NCBI RefSeq assembly: GCF_014650115.1
Contig: NZ_BMUI01000006.1
Location: 310,001 to 374,000 of the forward strand
Source: Streptomyces olivaceoviridis
GTDB lineage: Bacteria; Actinomycetota; Actinomycetes; Streptomycetales; Streptomycetaceae
Reading direction: 5' to 3'
DNA length: 64,000 nucleotides
Shown here piece by piece: positions 8,190 to 17,627 of the stretch. Every line of letters starts with the position of its first letter. Position 1 is the stretch's first letter. The notes beneath the pieces are model-generated. The model had not been told where the DNA came from and made no database searches. It saw only the letters and a list, made by a program, of their open reading frames with translations. Both the position numbers and the translations under genes were made by a program.

Positions 8190-9298
8190 CGCTCAAGCTC
8201 CTTCTTCAACTCACGGACCGCGTCGAGGAACGCGTCGTTCTCCTCCGGGGTGCCGGCGGAGACCCGCAGCCATCCCGGTACGCCGTTGTCCCGGACCAGG
8301 ACGCCCCGGTCGAGGATCTTCCGCCAGGCCTCGTGGGCGCTGGCGAACCGGCCGAACTGCACGAAGTTCGCGTCGGACTCGGTCACCTCGTAGCCGATCG
8401 CGCGCAGCTCGGCGACCAGCCGGTCCCGCTCCGCCTTCAGCTGCTCGACGTACCCGAGCAGCGTGTCGGTGTGCTCCAGCGCGGCCAGGGCGGTCGCCTG
8501 GGTGATCGCCGACAGGTGGTACGGCAGCCGGACCAGCTGGACGGCGTCCACGACCGCCGGGTGCGCGGCCAGGTAGCCGAGGCGCAGGCCGGCCGCGCCG
8601 AACGCCTTGGACATCGTCCGGGAGATCACCAGGTGCGGACGGCCGGCCAGCAGCGGCAGCAGCGAGTCGCCGTGGCTGAACTCGATGTACGCCTCGTCCA
8701 CGACCACCATCGACGGCTTGGCCGCCTGCGCCGCCTCGTACAGCGCGAGGACCGTCTCCGGCGGGACCGCGTTGCCGGTGGGGTTGTTGGGGGTGGTGAT
8801 GAAGACGACGTCCGGCTCGTGCTCGGCGATGGCCCGCCGGGCGGCGTCGAGGTCGATCGTGAAGTCCTCGGCGCGCGGGCCGGAGATCCAGCCGGTGCCG
8901 GTCCCGCGCGCGATGAGCGCGTGCATCGAGTACGACGGCTCGAAGCCGATCGCGGTGCGGCCCGGTCCGCCGAAGGTCTGGAGGAGCTGCTGGATGACCT
9001 CGTTGGAGCCGTTGGCGGCCCACACGTTCTCGACGCCGAGGGGGTACTTGCCGGTCTTCGTCAGATACTTGGCCAGCTCGGTGCGCAGCTGGACGGCGTC
9101 CCGGTCGGGGTAGCGGTTCAGGCCGCGGGCGGCCTCCCGCACCCGCTCCGCGATCCGCTCGACCAGCGGCTCGGGCAGCGGGTAGGGGTTCTCGTTGGTG
9201 TTCAGCCGTACGGGGACGTCCAGCTGGGGCGCTCCGTAGGGGGACTTGCCACGCAGCTCGTCCCGTACGGGGAGATCGTCGATCCGCACGTCGCTCAC
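8186..9298 (-). CDS. hisC: Histidinol-phosphate aminotransferase
   Basis: This fold-type I PLP aminotransferase has 370 residues and converts imidazole acetol phosphate to histidinol phosphate with glutamate. The PLP lysine is about K231 in [18 protein letters not shown]. Other marks are [20 protein letters not shown] (the Asn that contacts PLP) and DEAYIEF. It starts with GTG whose last two bases are shared with the hisD stop (GTGA overlap), and it overlaps hisB downstream. Confidence 0.97.
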   Translation of the reverse strand: MSDVRIDDLPVRDELRGKSPYGAPQLDVPVRLNTNENPYPLPEPLVERIAERVREAARGLNRYPDRDAVQLRTELAKYLTKTGKYPLGVENVWAANGSNEVIQQLLQTFGGPGRTAIGFEPSYSMHALIARGTGTGWISGPRAEDFTIDLDAARRAIAEHEPDVVFITTPNNPTGNAVPPETVLALYEAAQAAKPSMVVVDEAYIEFSHGDSLLPLLAGRPHLVISRTMSKAFGAAGLRLGYLAAHPAVVDAVQLVRLPYHLSAITQATALAALEHTDTLLGYVEQLKAERDRLVAELRAIGYEVTESDANFVQFGRFASAHEAWRKILDRGVLVRDNGVPGWLRVSAGTPEENDAFLDAVRELKKELER

Positions 9299-10620
9299 TT
9301 GCTCTCGGGTACCTTCCAGCCGAACCGCGCCTTGACCGCCGCACCGTGCGCCGGCAGGTCCTCCGCCTCCGCCAGCGTCACCACGTGGTGGGCGACCTCG
9401 GCGAGCGCGTCCCTCGTGTAGTCCACGACGTGGATGCCGCGCAGGAAGGACTGGACGGACAGGCCCGAGGAGTGGCAGGCGCAGCCTCCGGTGGGCAGGA
9501 CGTGGTTGGACCCGGCCGCGTAGTCGCCGAGCGAGACGGGGGCCCAGGGGCCGATGAAGATCGCGCCGGCGTTGCGGACCCGGTCGGCCACCGCCGCGGC
9601 GTCGGCGGTCTGGATCTCCAGGTGCTCGGCGCCGTACGCGTCGACGACCCGCAGGCCCTCGTCGATGCCGTCGACCAGCACGATCGCGGACTGCTTGCCC
9701 TTCAGCGCGGGCACGATCCGGTCCTCGATGTGCTTGGTGGCCGCGACCTGCGGCTCCAGCTCCTTCTCGACCGCGTCCGCCAGCTCGACGGAGTCGGTGA
9801 CCAGGACGGCCGCCGCCAGCGGGTCGTGCTCGGCCTGGCTGATCAGGTCGGAGGCGACGTGCACCGGGTCGGCGCCGGCGTCCGCGAGGATCGCGATCTC
9901 GGTCGGGCCGGCCTCGGCGTCGATGCCGATCTTGCCCGTGAAGTAACGCTTGGCGGCGGCGACCCAGATGTTGCCGGGCCCGGTGACCATGTTGACGGGC
10001 GGGCAGGACTCCGTGCCGTACGCGAACATCGCGACGGCGGTGGCGCCGCCGGCCGCGTACACCTCGTCCACGCCCAGCAGGGCGCAGGCGGCGAGGATCG
10101 TCGGGTGCGGCAGCCCGCCGAACTCGGCCTGGGCCGGTGAGGCGAGCGCGATGGACTCGACGCCGGCCTCCTGGGCGGGCACCACGTTCATCACCACGGA
10201 GGACGGGTAGACCGAGCGGCCGCCGGGCGCGTACAGCCCGACGCGCTCGACCGGAACCCATTTCTCGGTCACCGAGCCGCCGGGCACGACCTGTGTGGTG
10301 TGGGTCGTACGGCGCTGCTCCCGGTGGACCAGCCGGGCGCGCCGGATGGACTCCTCCAGGGCGGCGCGCACGGCCGGGTCGAGTCCGGCGAGCGCGTCGG
10401 TGAGCGCCTGGGCCGGGACACGGACGGTTTCCAGCCGTACTCCGTCGAACTTCTCGGCGAAGTCGATCAGCGCCGCGTCGCCACGATGATGCACGGCCTC
10501 GCAGATCGGGCGCACCTTCTCCAGGGCGGCCTGAACGTCGAAGTCGGCTCGGGGCAGCAGGTCGCGCAGGGCGGGGCCCTCGGGAAGGGCGTCGCCGCGC
10601 AGATCGATTCGGGAAATCAC
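9295..10620 (-). CDS. hisD: Histidinol dehydrogenase
   Basis: The 441-residue zinc enzyme performs the last two oxidations, histidinol to histidine, with NAD. Visible motifs are [43 protein letters not shown] and the zinc/catalytic region SQAEHDP with [11 protein letters not shown] chose the GTG at 10618-10620, which gives the usual streptomycete length. It is the first gene of the operon; a repeat-rich control region lies directly upstream, shared with the divergent gene at 10823. Confidence 0.97.
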   Translation of the reverse strand: MISRIDLRGDALPEGPALRDLLPRADFDVQAALEKVRPICEAVHHRGDAALIDFAEKFDGVRLETVRVPAQALTDALAGLDPAVRAALEESIRRARLVHREQRRTTHTTQVVPGGSVTEKWVPVERVGLYAPGGRSVYPSSVVMNVVPAQEAGVESIALASPAQAEFGGLPHPTILAACALLGVDEVYAAGGATAVAMFAYGTESCPPVNMVTGPGNIWVAAAKRYFTGKIGIDAEAGPTEIAILADAGADPVHVASDLISQAEHDPLAAAVLVTDSVELADAVEKELEPQVAATKHIEDRIVPALKGKQSAIVLVDGIDEGLRVVDAYGAEHLEIQTADAAAVADRVRNAGAIFIGPWAPVSLGDYAAGSNHVLPTGGCACHSSGLSVQSFLRGIHVVDYTRDALAEVAHHVVTLAEAEDLPAHGAAVKARFGWKVPESK

Positions 10621-10661
10621 AGTCCCAATTCTCTCAGACCGCCGTCGGGAGCCGTTCGCGC

Positions 10662-10704
10662 GTATCAATGGCTGATACAGACCGCGGGTCAATGACTGGT
10701 ACAG
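10662..10704. promoter_or_regulatory. Palindrome and direct repeats upstream of hisD
   Basis: A palindrome GTATCA-N5-TGATAC lies at 10662-10678. A 17-base sequence at 10664-10680 (ATCAATGGCTGATACAG) recurs at 10688-10704 with 14 of 17 matches, a 24 bp period. The elements begin about 40 bp upstream of the hisD start, between divergent genes, so a regulator site is plausible. The cognate protein is unknown. Confidence 0.45.
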
Positions 10705-10822
10705 AGGGTGGCCGGAACCCGGAAGATCACCTTCACGGGTGGTGTTCCGGCGGTCACAGAGGGCATGAACGGCTGTACGAAAACCATCGAATCGGAAGAA
10801 TCCTGGAGAGAAGAGGAGAACG

Positions 10823-12400
10823 GTGAGCGAGGGGGCCGGCATCCGCACGGGGGACCTGCCGGACGACCTGACCGCGACCGAGGCGGGCATGTGGCAGGCC
10901 TTCCGCAACGGCAGTGTGTACGACCTGACCAGCGGCGACTTCGCGGTGGACGATCCGCACGGCGGGCACCCCTGGGGTCCGGAGCGGACCGTCCGCGCCC
11001 GCATCGTCTGCTGGCTGCTCCTCGACGGCCCACCGGCGCTCGCCGGCCGGGTGTCCGCGCTGAAGCTCGCCGGTGTGCGCATCACCGACCCGCTGGACCT
11101 GGCGGGCGGCCAGGTCACGCCGTACGTGGAGCTGCGCGGCTGCCGCTTCGACGAGGAGATCCGGCTGCCGGAGGCCCGGTTCACGACCGTGCGCCTGGTG
11201 GACTGCGCGGTGCCGCGCCTGGAGGCCGCCCGCGTGCACACGGAGGGTGATCTGCATCTGCCGCGCTGCCGGTTCCAGAACGGGGTCCGGCTGACGGACG
11301 CGCACATCGGCACCGATCTGCTGCTCAACCAGGCGGTCGCCTACCGGGACCGCAGCGGGCGGTCGATCGCGGCCGACGGCCTGACCGTCGGCCAGGACCT
11401 CCAGGCGGAGATGCTGGAGTCGCACGGCGAGTTCAGCCTGCGCGGCGCCCAGATCGGCGTCTCGCTCAGCCTGCGCGGCGCCAAGCTCGCCAACCCCTAC
11501 GCCCGGTTCGCCCTGAACGCCCCCCAGCTGACGGTCGAGCGCACCCTGTACCTGACCCCGGCCGGCGTGGGCAACCCGCTGCTGAGCGGCACGACGCCCG
11601 CGCGCGGGACGCGCATCCAGCGCTTCGAGTCCCGGGGCGGGGTGCGCCTGGACGACGGGCGGTTCGGGGACGCCGTCGACCTGGAGCGGGCCGGGTTCGC
11701 CTTCACCGACGACCAGGAGCTGTCGCTGCGCCGGGTGCAGACGCCGGAGCTGCGCTTCCTCGGGGACAAGCCGCAGCGCGGCAAGGTGGTGCTGTCCGGG
11801 GCGCGGATCGGGAACCTGGTGGACCGGGCGAGCAGCTGGCCGGACGCGGGCAGTCTGCACATGGGCGGGTTCACCTACGAGAGCCTGGTGCCGCAGGGCC
11901 CGTTCCCGCTGGCCCAGCGCCTGGACTGGGTGGCGGCGGCCACCGCCGAGTACGCCCCGGAGCCGTACGAGCGGCTGGCGGCGGTGTTGCGCGCGGCCGG
12001 GGAGGACGAGGACGCGCGCGAGGTGCTGCTCGCCAAGCAGCGCCGGCGGCGGGAGACGCTGCCGCTGGCCGGCAAGTCCTGGGGCTACCTCCAGGACTGG
12101 ACGGTCGCCTACGGCTACCGCCCCGGCCGGGCCGCGGTGTGGATGGCGGTGCTGTGGGCGGCGGGCACGCTCGCCTTCACGCGCGCGGACCATCCGCCGG
12201 TCAGCTCCGGCGGCCATCCGGTCTGGAGCCCGGCGCTGTTCACGCTGGACCTGCTGCTGCCGGTGATCGACCTGGGCCAGGCCGGCCAGTGGCAGCTGCG
12301 CGGCGGCTGGCAGTGGCTGGCGGCGGCGCTGATCCTGATCGGCTGGGTGCTGGCGACGACCGTGGCCGCGGGCGCGACCCGGCTGCTGCGGCGGAGCTGA
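10823..12400 (+). CDS. Membrane-anchored protein with predicted beta-helix repeats
   Basis: The 525-residue protein starts with GTG after GAGGAG. Residues about 70-330 contain recurring short strands such as [36 protein letters not shown] and [19 protein letters not shown], spaced about 20 residues apart. They recall pentapeptide-like right-handed beta-helices. A helical segment ([31 protein letters not shown]) follows, then two or three C-terminal transmembrane helices ([38 protein letters not shown]). The repeat domain is therefore probably cytoplasmic and tethered. I know no function for it. It is divergent from the his operon and monocistronic. Confidence 0.8.
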   Translation: MSEGAGIRTGDLPDDLTATEAGMWQAFRNGSVYDLTSGDFAVDDPHGGHPWGPERTVRARIVCWLLLDGPPALAGRVSALKLAGVRITDPLDLAGGQVTPYVELRGCRFDEEIRLPEARFTTVRLVDCAVPRLEAARVHTEGDLHLPRCRFQNGVRLTDAHIGTDLLLNQAVAYRDRSGRSIAADGLTVGQDLQAEMLESHGEFSLRGAQIGVSLSLRGAKLANPYARFALNAPQLTVERTLYLTPAGVGNPLLSGTTPARGTRIQRFESRGGVRLDDGRFGDAVDLERAGFAFTDDQELSLRRVQTPELRFLGDKPQRGKVVLSGARIGNLVDRASSWPDAGSLHMGGFTYESLVPQGPFPLAQRLDWVAAATAEYAPEPYERLAAVLRAAGEDEDAREVLLAKQRRRRETLPLAGKSWGYLQDWTVAYGYRPGRAAVWMAVLWAAGTLAFTRADHPPVSSGGHPVWSPALFTLDLLLPVIDLGQAGQWQLRGGWQWLAAALILIGWVLATTVAAGATRLLRRS

Positions 12401-12431
12401 CGGCACCCGGCGGCACCGAAACGCGGCGCTG

Positions 12432-12445
12432 GGCCGGCGCCGGCC
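12432..12445. repeat. 14 bp GC palindrome
   Basis: GGCCGGCGCCGGCC is a perfect palindrome 31 bp after the stop of the beta-helix gene. It could form a compact stem but lacks a loop and a T-run, so a terminator role is uncertain. I see no gene in the rest of 12401-12616. Confidence 0.3.
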
Positions 12446-12616
12446 ATCAGGACCGGCCATCCATCAGGACCGACGGAATCTGCCCGTCGCGCACACACTC
12501 CACACAAAACACACATTCACCCTTTACCGGTCCTTGACTCTCGACCGTACAACCTTCCCTGACTTGCCCAGGCCCTCTGGCGCCGCCCCGACCTGCGGAC
12601 TTTCAATGGTCGAACC

Positions 12617-13690
12617 ATGGCTCTGCTGCCCTCGTTCATCCGCCCCACCCGGATGACCAAACGCTCCGCGCGCCCGGCCGGCCGCCCGTCGGCCGGGGAC
12701 GAGGCCGTGCTCGACGCGCCCGACGACCGCCTCTCGCCCGCGCTCGTCGCGGCCGGCCGGGGCGAGTACACCGCCGCGGCCGGCCTGCTCGCCGCCACCC
12801 GCACCGCGGCCGACTGGGAGAACCGGGACCGGTACGTACGGCGCCTGGCCGCCTTCGCCCGCTCGCGCCCCGAGTGGTACGAGGAGTGGCGTGCCGCCGC
12901 CCCGGACGACCCGGGCGTGCTGCTGCTCGGGGCCCAGCTGGCGGTGGACCGCGTCTGGTCCTCGCCCGCCCGGGCCGAGCTGCTGCGCGAGGTGAGCCCG
13001 CTCATCACCGCCGCCGCCCGCGCCGACGCACTCGACCCGGTGCCGTGGCGGATCGCGCTCGACCACGCGCGCGGCTCGCGCACCGGGCACCGTTACTTCG
13101 AGGAGCTGTGGGAGGCGGCCGTCCGGCGCGCCCCGCACCACTACGGCTGCCACGTGGCCGCCCTGCGCTACCTGGCCGCCTTCTGCTGCGCCCGGTGGGG
13201 AGACACGCCCCACACTCCCCATGGCTCGCACCACGCGTGCTTCGACTTCGCCGAGCGGGCCGCGCAGGACGCCCCGGCCGACTCGCTCGTCCAGGCGCTG
13301 CCCGCCCGCGCGGCCTTCGGCTGTCTGACCGACGACCGCGGCCCCGACGTGCCGCGCCCCCGGCTGGACGCGGCGGCCGACCGCGCCATCGAGTTGTCCG
13401 GACGCTTCCCGGCGGCCGACCCGTGGCCCGCCGAGGTCCGCAACAAACTGCTGTACGTCCTGCTGCGGCTGGACCGCCGGGAGGACGCCCGCGCCCAGCT
13501 GCGCCTGATCGGCCCCTACGCCACCTCCTTCCCCTGGGACCGGCTCTCCGACGACCCGCTCGCCCACTTCCTGCGCGTGCGCGACCACCTGGAGACGGCG
13601 GCCCCGCGGCCCGCCCCGGCCGGGCTGCTGACGGCGTCCCGGGACCCTCTCGGCGAGCACGGCGGACACGCCCGCGCCGCCGACCACTAG
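12617..13690 (+). CDS. Uncharacterised helical-repeat protein
   Basis: The 357-residue protein is alanine- and arginine-rich and predicted to be mostly alpha-helical, with TPR-like helix pairs. Examples are LSPALVAAGRGEYTAAAGLL, PDDPGVLLLGAQLAVDRVW and PAEVRNKLLYVLLRLDRRED. There is no signal peptide or membrane segment, so it is probably cytoplasmic. A conserved-looking centre reads HYGCHVAALRYLAAFCCARW. The ATG has no clear ribosome site, so the true start could be slightly downstream. I do not recognise a function; TPR-like proteins usually bind other proteins. Confidence 0.7.
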   Translation: MALLPSFIRPTRMTKRSARPAGRPSAGDEAVLDAPDDRLSPALVAAGRGEYTAAAGLLAATRTAADWENRDRYVRRLAAFARSRPEWYEEWRAAAPDDPGVLLLGAQLAVDRVWSSPARAELLREVSPLITAAARADALDPVPWRIALDHARGSRTGHRYFEELWEAAVRRAPHHYGCHVAALRYLAAFCCARWGDTPHTPHGSHHACFDFAERAAQDAPADSLVQALPARAAFGCLTDDRGPDVPRPRLDAAADRAIELSGRFPAADPWPAEVRNKLLYVLLRLDRREDARAQLRLIGPYATSFPWDRLSDDPLAHFLRVRDHLETAAPRPAPAGLLTASRDPLGEHGGHARAADH

Positions 13691-13693
13691 GCT
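13688..13693 (+). promoter_or_regulatory. Candidate -10 element (TAGGCT) close to the next start codon
   Basis: TAGGCT ends eight bases before the GTG at 13702, and its TAG is also the stop codon of the gene upstream. A GACACG sequence sits about 17 bp further upstream as a possible -35. The spacing suggests a leaderless or very short-leader transcript. Confidence 0.35.
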
Positions 13694-13701
13694 GGGGCGC
13701 C

Positions 13702-14442
13702 GTGACCACCGTCCGTCTTCCGCTCTTTCCGCTGAACTCGGTGCTGTTCCCGGGGCTCGTGCTGCCGCTGAACGTCTTCGAGGAGCGTTATCGCGCCATG
13801 ATGCGCGCGCTGTCGAAGACCCCCGAGGAGGAGCCGCGCCGCTTCGCCGTCGTCGCCATCCGCGACGGCCACGAGGTCGCGCCGAGCGCCCCGGGCATGC
13901 CGGACCCCACGGCCCAGCCCGACCGGGGCCCGGCCGCCGGCTTCGGCCCCGACCCGCTCAAGGCCTTCCACGGAGTGGGATGTGTGGCGGACGCGGCGAC
14001 CATCCGGGAGCGGTCCGCCGGCACCTTCGAGGTCCTGGCGACGGGCACGACGCGTGTCCGCCTGCTGTCCGTGGACGCGTCCGGTCCGTTCCTGACCGCC
14101 GAGCTGGAGGAGCTGCCGGAGGAGCCCGGGGACGAGGCCGGCGCGCTGGCGGAGGGCGTCCTGCGCTCCTTCCGCCAGTACCAGAAGCGTCTTGCGGGCG
14201 CCCGCGAGCGCTCGCTGTCCACCGGTGCCGACCTGCCGGACGACCCGGGCGTGGTGTCGTACCTGGTGGCCGCAGCGATGGTGCACGACACGCCGACCAA
14301 GCAGCGTCTGCTCCAGGCCCCGGACACCGCCTCGCGGCTCCGGGACGAGCTGAAACTCCTTCGCGCGGAGACGTCCATCATCCGTAGTCTGCCGTCCTTG
14401 CCCGCGTTCGAGCTGACGCGGACGCCGACCAGTCTCAACTGA
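13702..14442 (+). CDS. Lon-protease N-terminal-domain-like protein (LON substrate-binding)
   Basis: The 246-residue protein corresponds to the LON substrate-binding domain alone, with no ATPase or protease part. The N-terminus, VRLPLFPLNSVLFPGLVLPL then NVFEERYRAMM, is the hallmark. FHGVGCVADAATI and FEVLATGTTRVRLLSVD follow as the beta-rich core, then a helical C-terminus. Stand-alone members are widespread but poorly understood. The start is the GTG 11 bp after the stop of the previous gene. The ybaK-type gene follows after 18 bp. Confidence 0.88.
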   Translation: MTTVRLPLFPLNSVLFPGLVLPLNVFEERYRAMMRALSKTPEEEPRRFAVVAIRDGHEVAPSAPGMPDPTAQPDRGPAAGFGPDPLKAFHGVGCVADAATIRERSAGTFEVLATGTTRVRLLSVDASGPFLTAELEELPEEPGDEAGALAEGVLRSFRQYQKRLAGARERSLSTGADLPDDPGVVSYLVAAAMVHDTPTKQRLLQAPDTASRLRDELKLLRAETSIIRSLPSLPAFELTRTPTSLN

Positions 14443-14460
14443 GGGAAGCACGACACCCTG

Positions 14461-14961
14461 ATGGCGAAGAAGCCGAAGAAGCAGCAGTCCGGGGGGACGC
14501 CCGCGACGGTGGCCCTGACGGCGGCGGGCGTGGACTTCACGGTCCACGCCTACGACCACGACCCGTCCCACCCCTCCTACGGCGAGGAGGCCGCGGAGGC
14601 GATGGGCGTCTCCCCCGAACGGGTCTTCAAGACCCTGGTGGCCGACGTGGACGGCTCCCTGGTGGTCGGTGTGGTCCCGGTGGCCGGCTCGCTGGATCTG
14701 AAGGCCCTGGCGGCGGCGGTGGGCGGCAAGCGGGCGACCATGGCCGACCCGGCCCTCGCCGAACGCACCACGGGCTATGTCCGCGGCGGCATCTCCCCGC
14801 TCGGCCAGCGCAAGAAGCTCCCGACGGTCATCGACGACTCGGCGGAGGCCCACGCGACGATCTACGTGTCGGCGGGCCGCCGTGGCCTGGAGGTCGAGCT
14901 GGCGCCGGGGGACCTGGCGAAGCTGACGGAGGCGGTGCTGGCGCCGATCGGACGCGGCTGA
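14461..14961 (+). CDS. ybaK: Cys-tRNA(Pro)/Cys-tRNA(Cys) deacylase, YbaK/EbsC family
   Basis: The 166-residue protein should hydrolyse mischarged Cys-tRNA(Pro), a trans-editing function in the cytoplasm. Family marks are GVDFTVHAYDHDPSHPSYGEEAA, VFKTLVADVDG, a conserved Lys (LKALAAAVGGKRA) and GGISPLGQRKKLPTVID. The N-terminal MAKKPKKQQSGG tail is basic. It lies 18 bp after the Lon-domain gene, probably in the same transcript, and converges with the gene at 14978. Confidence 0.92.
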   Translation: MAKKPKKQQSGGTPATVALTAAGVDFTVHAYDHDPSHPSYGEEAAEAMGVSPERVFKTLVADVDGSLVVGVVPVAGSLDLKALAAAVGGKRATMADPALAERTTGYVRGGISPLGQRKKLPTVIDDSAEAHATIYVSAGRRGLEVELAPGDLAKLTEAVLAPIGRG

Positions 14962-14977
14962 CGCGGAGCCCCCCGGG

Positions 14978-15604
14978 TCACGGCAGCTCGGGGTCCCGGG
15001 GCCCGAAGAGCGCGGTCAGTCCGAGATGCACCAGCAACCCCGCCAACGGCCACGCCAGCAACGCCCCCTTCGCAGACAGCTTCAGCGGCGCCGAGAACGT
15101 CACCCCCTTGCCCACGGCCTGCGCGTGCGCGAGCACGTTCGACTCGGGCCCCAGCCACACCCCGAGCCGCCAGGCCAGCAGCGACCCGAGCAGCCCGCCG
15201 AGGCCGAGGGCCACCGCGAGCGGCACACCGCCGCGCCGCCGCAGCAGGAACACCACCACGGCGCTGACCAGTCCGAAGGCAAGTCCCAGCAGGGTGAACG
15301 TTCCGTCCACCCCGACCGCCTGCTCGCCCTCGCTGTCCTTGAGGTAGACGACCCAGTTCTTGTCGACCTCGTCACCGATCAGCGGCACGTGCGGCGCCAG
15401 CCACCACCACAGCAGCCCCAGCAGCACCCCGCCGAGGGCCACCGCCACCGTGATCACGGCGGCCTCCCGCAGTTCCGTCTTCATCCCGGGGCCGTCCTGT
15501 TCGTACGTGCCCGCGCCCGGCGCCCCGGCGGGCGGCGGCGCCTGCCAGACCTGGTGCGGGGAGTTCTCGTGCGGCGGAGGAGGCGGAGTCAGCGGTGCGG
15601 TCAC
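14978..15604 (-). CDS. Four-helix membrane protein, probably DUF2567
   Basis: I place the start at the GTG at 15602-15604 (VTAPLTPPPPPHENSP), giving 208 residues; an earlier methionine would add a low-complexity stretch inside the upstream spacer. A proline-rich cytoplasmic N-terminus precedes four hydrophobic segments: AAVITVAVALGGVLLGLLWW, GTFTLLGLAFGLVSAVVVFL, PLAVALGLGGLLGSLLAW and LLAWPLAGLLVHLGLTAL. An extracytoplasmic loop follows helix 1. This pattern fits the actinobacterial DUF2567 family, whose function is unknown. It is 34 bp after the ABC permease gene and may share its transcript. Confidence 0.75.
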   Translation of the reverse strand: MTAPLTPPPPPHENSPHQVWQAPPPAGAPGAGTYEQDGPGMKTELREAAVITVAVALGGVLLGLLWWWLAPHVPLIGDEVDKNWVVYLKDSEGEQAVGVDGTFTLLGLAFGLVSAVVVFLLRRRGGVPLAVALGLGGLLGSLLAWRLGVWLGPESNVLAHAQAVGKGVTFSAPLKLSAKGALLAWPLAGLLVHLGLTALFGPRDPELP

Positions 15605-15638
15605 CCGACCATCGTGCCAGGTCGCGCTGTGGGCCGCG

Positions 15639-16460
15639 TCACCGGACGGCGGCCCTGCGGTACGCCCAGGTCGCCACGGCCAGCGAGACCACCCCGACAC
15701 CCGCGCACACCCCCAGGTCAACGAGGACGACGGCCCAGTCGGGGTCCGCCCCGAAGGTCCGCGCGTACGCCTCCACGCCGTAGGTCGACGGCAGCAGATC
15801 GCGGGCCAGCCGGACGACCTCCGGCATCCGGTCGGCCGGCAGCACGCCCAGCAGCAGCGCGGCCGACATGCCGAGCTGCCCCAGCAGCGTGGCCAGCTCC
15901 GGCCGGGGCGCGAGCAGCCCGCAGGCGGCGCCCAGCCCGGCCAGCGCGGCCCCGGCGAGCGGGATGACGGCCACCAGGATCCACAGGTTGGACAGCGGCA
16001 GCCCGAAGAGCGCGCAGCCGAAGACGGCCGTCACCAGGGTCCCCGGCACGGTGAAGGAGGCGTACGCCGCCGCCGCGCCCAGCACCACGGCCGCCGGCGG
16101 CACCGGCAGCGTGGCGTAGTGGTCGAGCCCGCCACTGGCCCGCAGCTGCCCGAAGTACTGCGAGAGCAGGTTCAGCGCCACGTACGCGACGACCAGCACG
16201 GAGGACCCGGCCACCACGGACTGGGCCTCATGGCCGCTGTCGACGACACCGCGCATCATCACGGTGATGCCGATGGACTGGAAGGTCGCCACGAACAGCA
16301 GCGGGATCCGCGCCACCCGGGCCCGGGACAGCTGCGCCCGGTAGACGGCCACCAGCGACGGCCACAGCCGCGCGGACGGCCCGAGCTCGGCCGCGCCGGC
16401 CGCCGTGTCCGGCACGGCCCGGGCACCGCCCGGCAGAACCTCGGCGGGTACGACACTCAC
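15639..16460 (-). CDS. ABC transporter permease (ABC-2 type)
   Basis: The start is the GTG at 16458-16460, with GAGGAG nine bases upstream, giving 273 residues. Six transmembrane segments are visible, starting LLFVATFQSIGITVMMRGVV and ending GVCAGVGVVSLAVATWAYRR. The fold matches ABC-2 exporters such as the drug-resistance DrrB type. It pairs with the ATPase upstream at 16555-17568 to form a small efflux system. The substrate is not identifiable. Confidence 0.88.
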   Translation of the reverse strand: MSVVPAEVLPGGARAVPDTAAGAAELGPSARLWPSLVAVYRAQLSRARVARIPLLFVATFQSIGITVMMRGVVDSGHEAQSVVAGSSVLVVAYVALNLLSQYFGQLRASGGLDHYATLPVPPAAVVLGAAAAYASFTVPGTLVTAVFGCALFGLPLSNLWILVAVIPLAGAALAGLGAACGLLAPRPELATLLGQLGMSAALLLGVLPADRMPEVVRLARDLLPSTYGVEAYARTFGADPDWAVVLVDLGVCAGVGVVSLAVATWAYRRAAVR

Positions 16461-16554
16461 GACGGGCTGCTCCTCTTCCCTACGGCAGTCGCCGCGGCGG
16501 GCCTTCCCACCCCGGCGGTCGCGCGGACCCGTACGCATTCCACGGCCGGTGCGC

Positions 16555-17568
16555 TCATGTCTTCACCAGCCCCTGCCGGGCCGCGCCGCCCAGCGCCAGG
16601 TAGACGTCCTCCAGGCTGGGCGTGGCGAGCGTGAAGTCGTCCAGGGCGGCGAAGGCGGCACCGCCGGTCACCGTGGCGACGACGGCGCGGGCCTCCTCGG
16701 GCGCGAGCCGGAGCGTCCAGCGCCGGCCGGACTCCGCGGCCCGCTCGCGCAGCACCGCGACCTCGGGCACCTCCAGCGGCGCCCGCTCCCGCCACACCAG
16801 CTCCACCCGCACCTCGCCGGCGACCCGCTCCTTGAGTCCGGCGGGGGTGTCGCAGGCGATGACCCGGCCCTGGTCGAGCACGGCGACCCGGTCCAGGACC
16901 GTCTCGGCCTCGATGACGTTGTGGGTGACCAGCAGCACGGTCGTGCCGCGCTCGGCCCGCCGCCGGTCCACGGCCGCCCAGACCGCGCGCCGGGCCACCG
17001 GGTCCATGCCGGTGGTCGGCTCGTCCAGCACGAGCAGCGGCCGTTCCCCGACGAGGGCGGTGGCGAAGCAGGCGAGCCGCCGCTGCCCGCCGGACAGCTT
17101 CTTCAGCGCCCGTCCGGCGATCGGGGTCAGCCCCAGCTCCTCCAGGACGGCGTCCCGCTCGGCCCGCGCCCGCCGGACGTCCAGGCCGCGCAGGCGTCCG
17201 GTGGTCTCGGCGGCGAGGGAGACGGTCAGCTCGTCCAGTGCGGTGGACTCCTGGCCCAGGTAGGCGAGGAGCCGCGCGGCCCGCTCGGGATGGCGCACGA
17301 TGTCGTGGCCGAGTATCTCGACGCTGCCCGTGTCCGGCCGCAGCAGCCCGGTGAGCTGCCGTACGAGGGTGGACTTGCCGGCGCCGTTCGGACCGAGCAG
17401 CCCGAAGACCTCGCCGCGCCGTACGTCCAGCTCCACCCCGTCGGTGGCCCGCACCTCGGGGGTGCCCGGTGCGCCCCGCCGGCTCTTCACGGCCGGGTAG
17501 GTCTTGCCGAGCCCGCGCACGCGTACGACCTCGTCGTACCGAAGTGCCTGTCCCGCGCGCGTACTCAC
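16555..17568 (-). CDS. ABC transporter ATP-binding protein (DrrA-like)
   Basis: The 337-residue ATPase starts with GTG at 17566-17568. Walker A (LLGPNGAGKST), the signature (LSGGQRRL), Walker B (PLLVLDEPTTGMDP) and the switch histidine (VTHNV) are all intact. The C-terminal 100 residues (VRVELVWRERAPLEVPE onward) resemble the extra domain of DrrA-type antibiotic exporters. An insert after KTYPAVKSRRGAPGTPEVRA is unusual but small. It is upstream of and co-directional with the ABC-2 permease. Confidence 0.93.
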   Translation of the reverse strand: MSTRAGQALRYDEVVRVRGLGKTYPAVKSRRGAPGTPEVRATDGVELDVRRGEVFGLLGPNGAGKSTLVRQLTGLLRPDTGSVEILGHDIVRHPERAARLLAYLGQESTALDELTVSLAAETTGRLRGLDVRRARAERDAVLEELGLTPIAGRALKKLSGGQRRLACFATALVGERPLLVLDEPTTGMDPVARRAVWAAVDRRRAERGTTVLLVTHNVIEAETVLDRVAVLDQGRVIACDTPAGLKERVAGEVRVELVWRERAPLEVPEVAVLRERAAESGRRWTLRLAPEEARAVVATVTGGAAFAALDDFTLATPSLEDVYLALGGAARQGLVKT

Positions 17569-17627
17569 AAAGGACGAGCCTACGGGGTCGGGGGCCTTTA
17601 CTCGCCTTCGGGGGCGGCTCCGGGCAT

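Noticed and set aside
12139..12537. A plus-strand frame extending past the beta-helix gene stop
   Set aside because: It is a shadow of the real gene in another frame and has no start signals.
12534..12539. TTGACT as a -35 element for the gene at 12617
   Set aside because: No acceptable -10 sequence lies at the right spacing.
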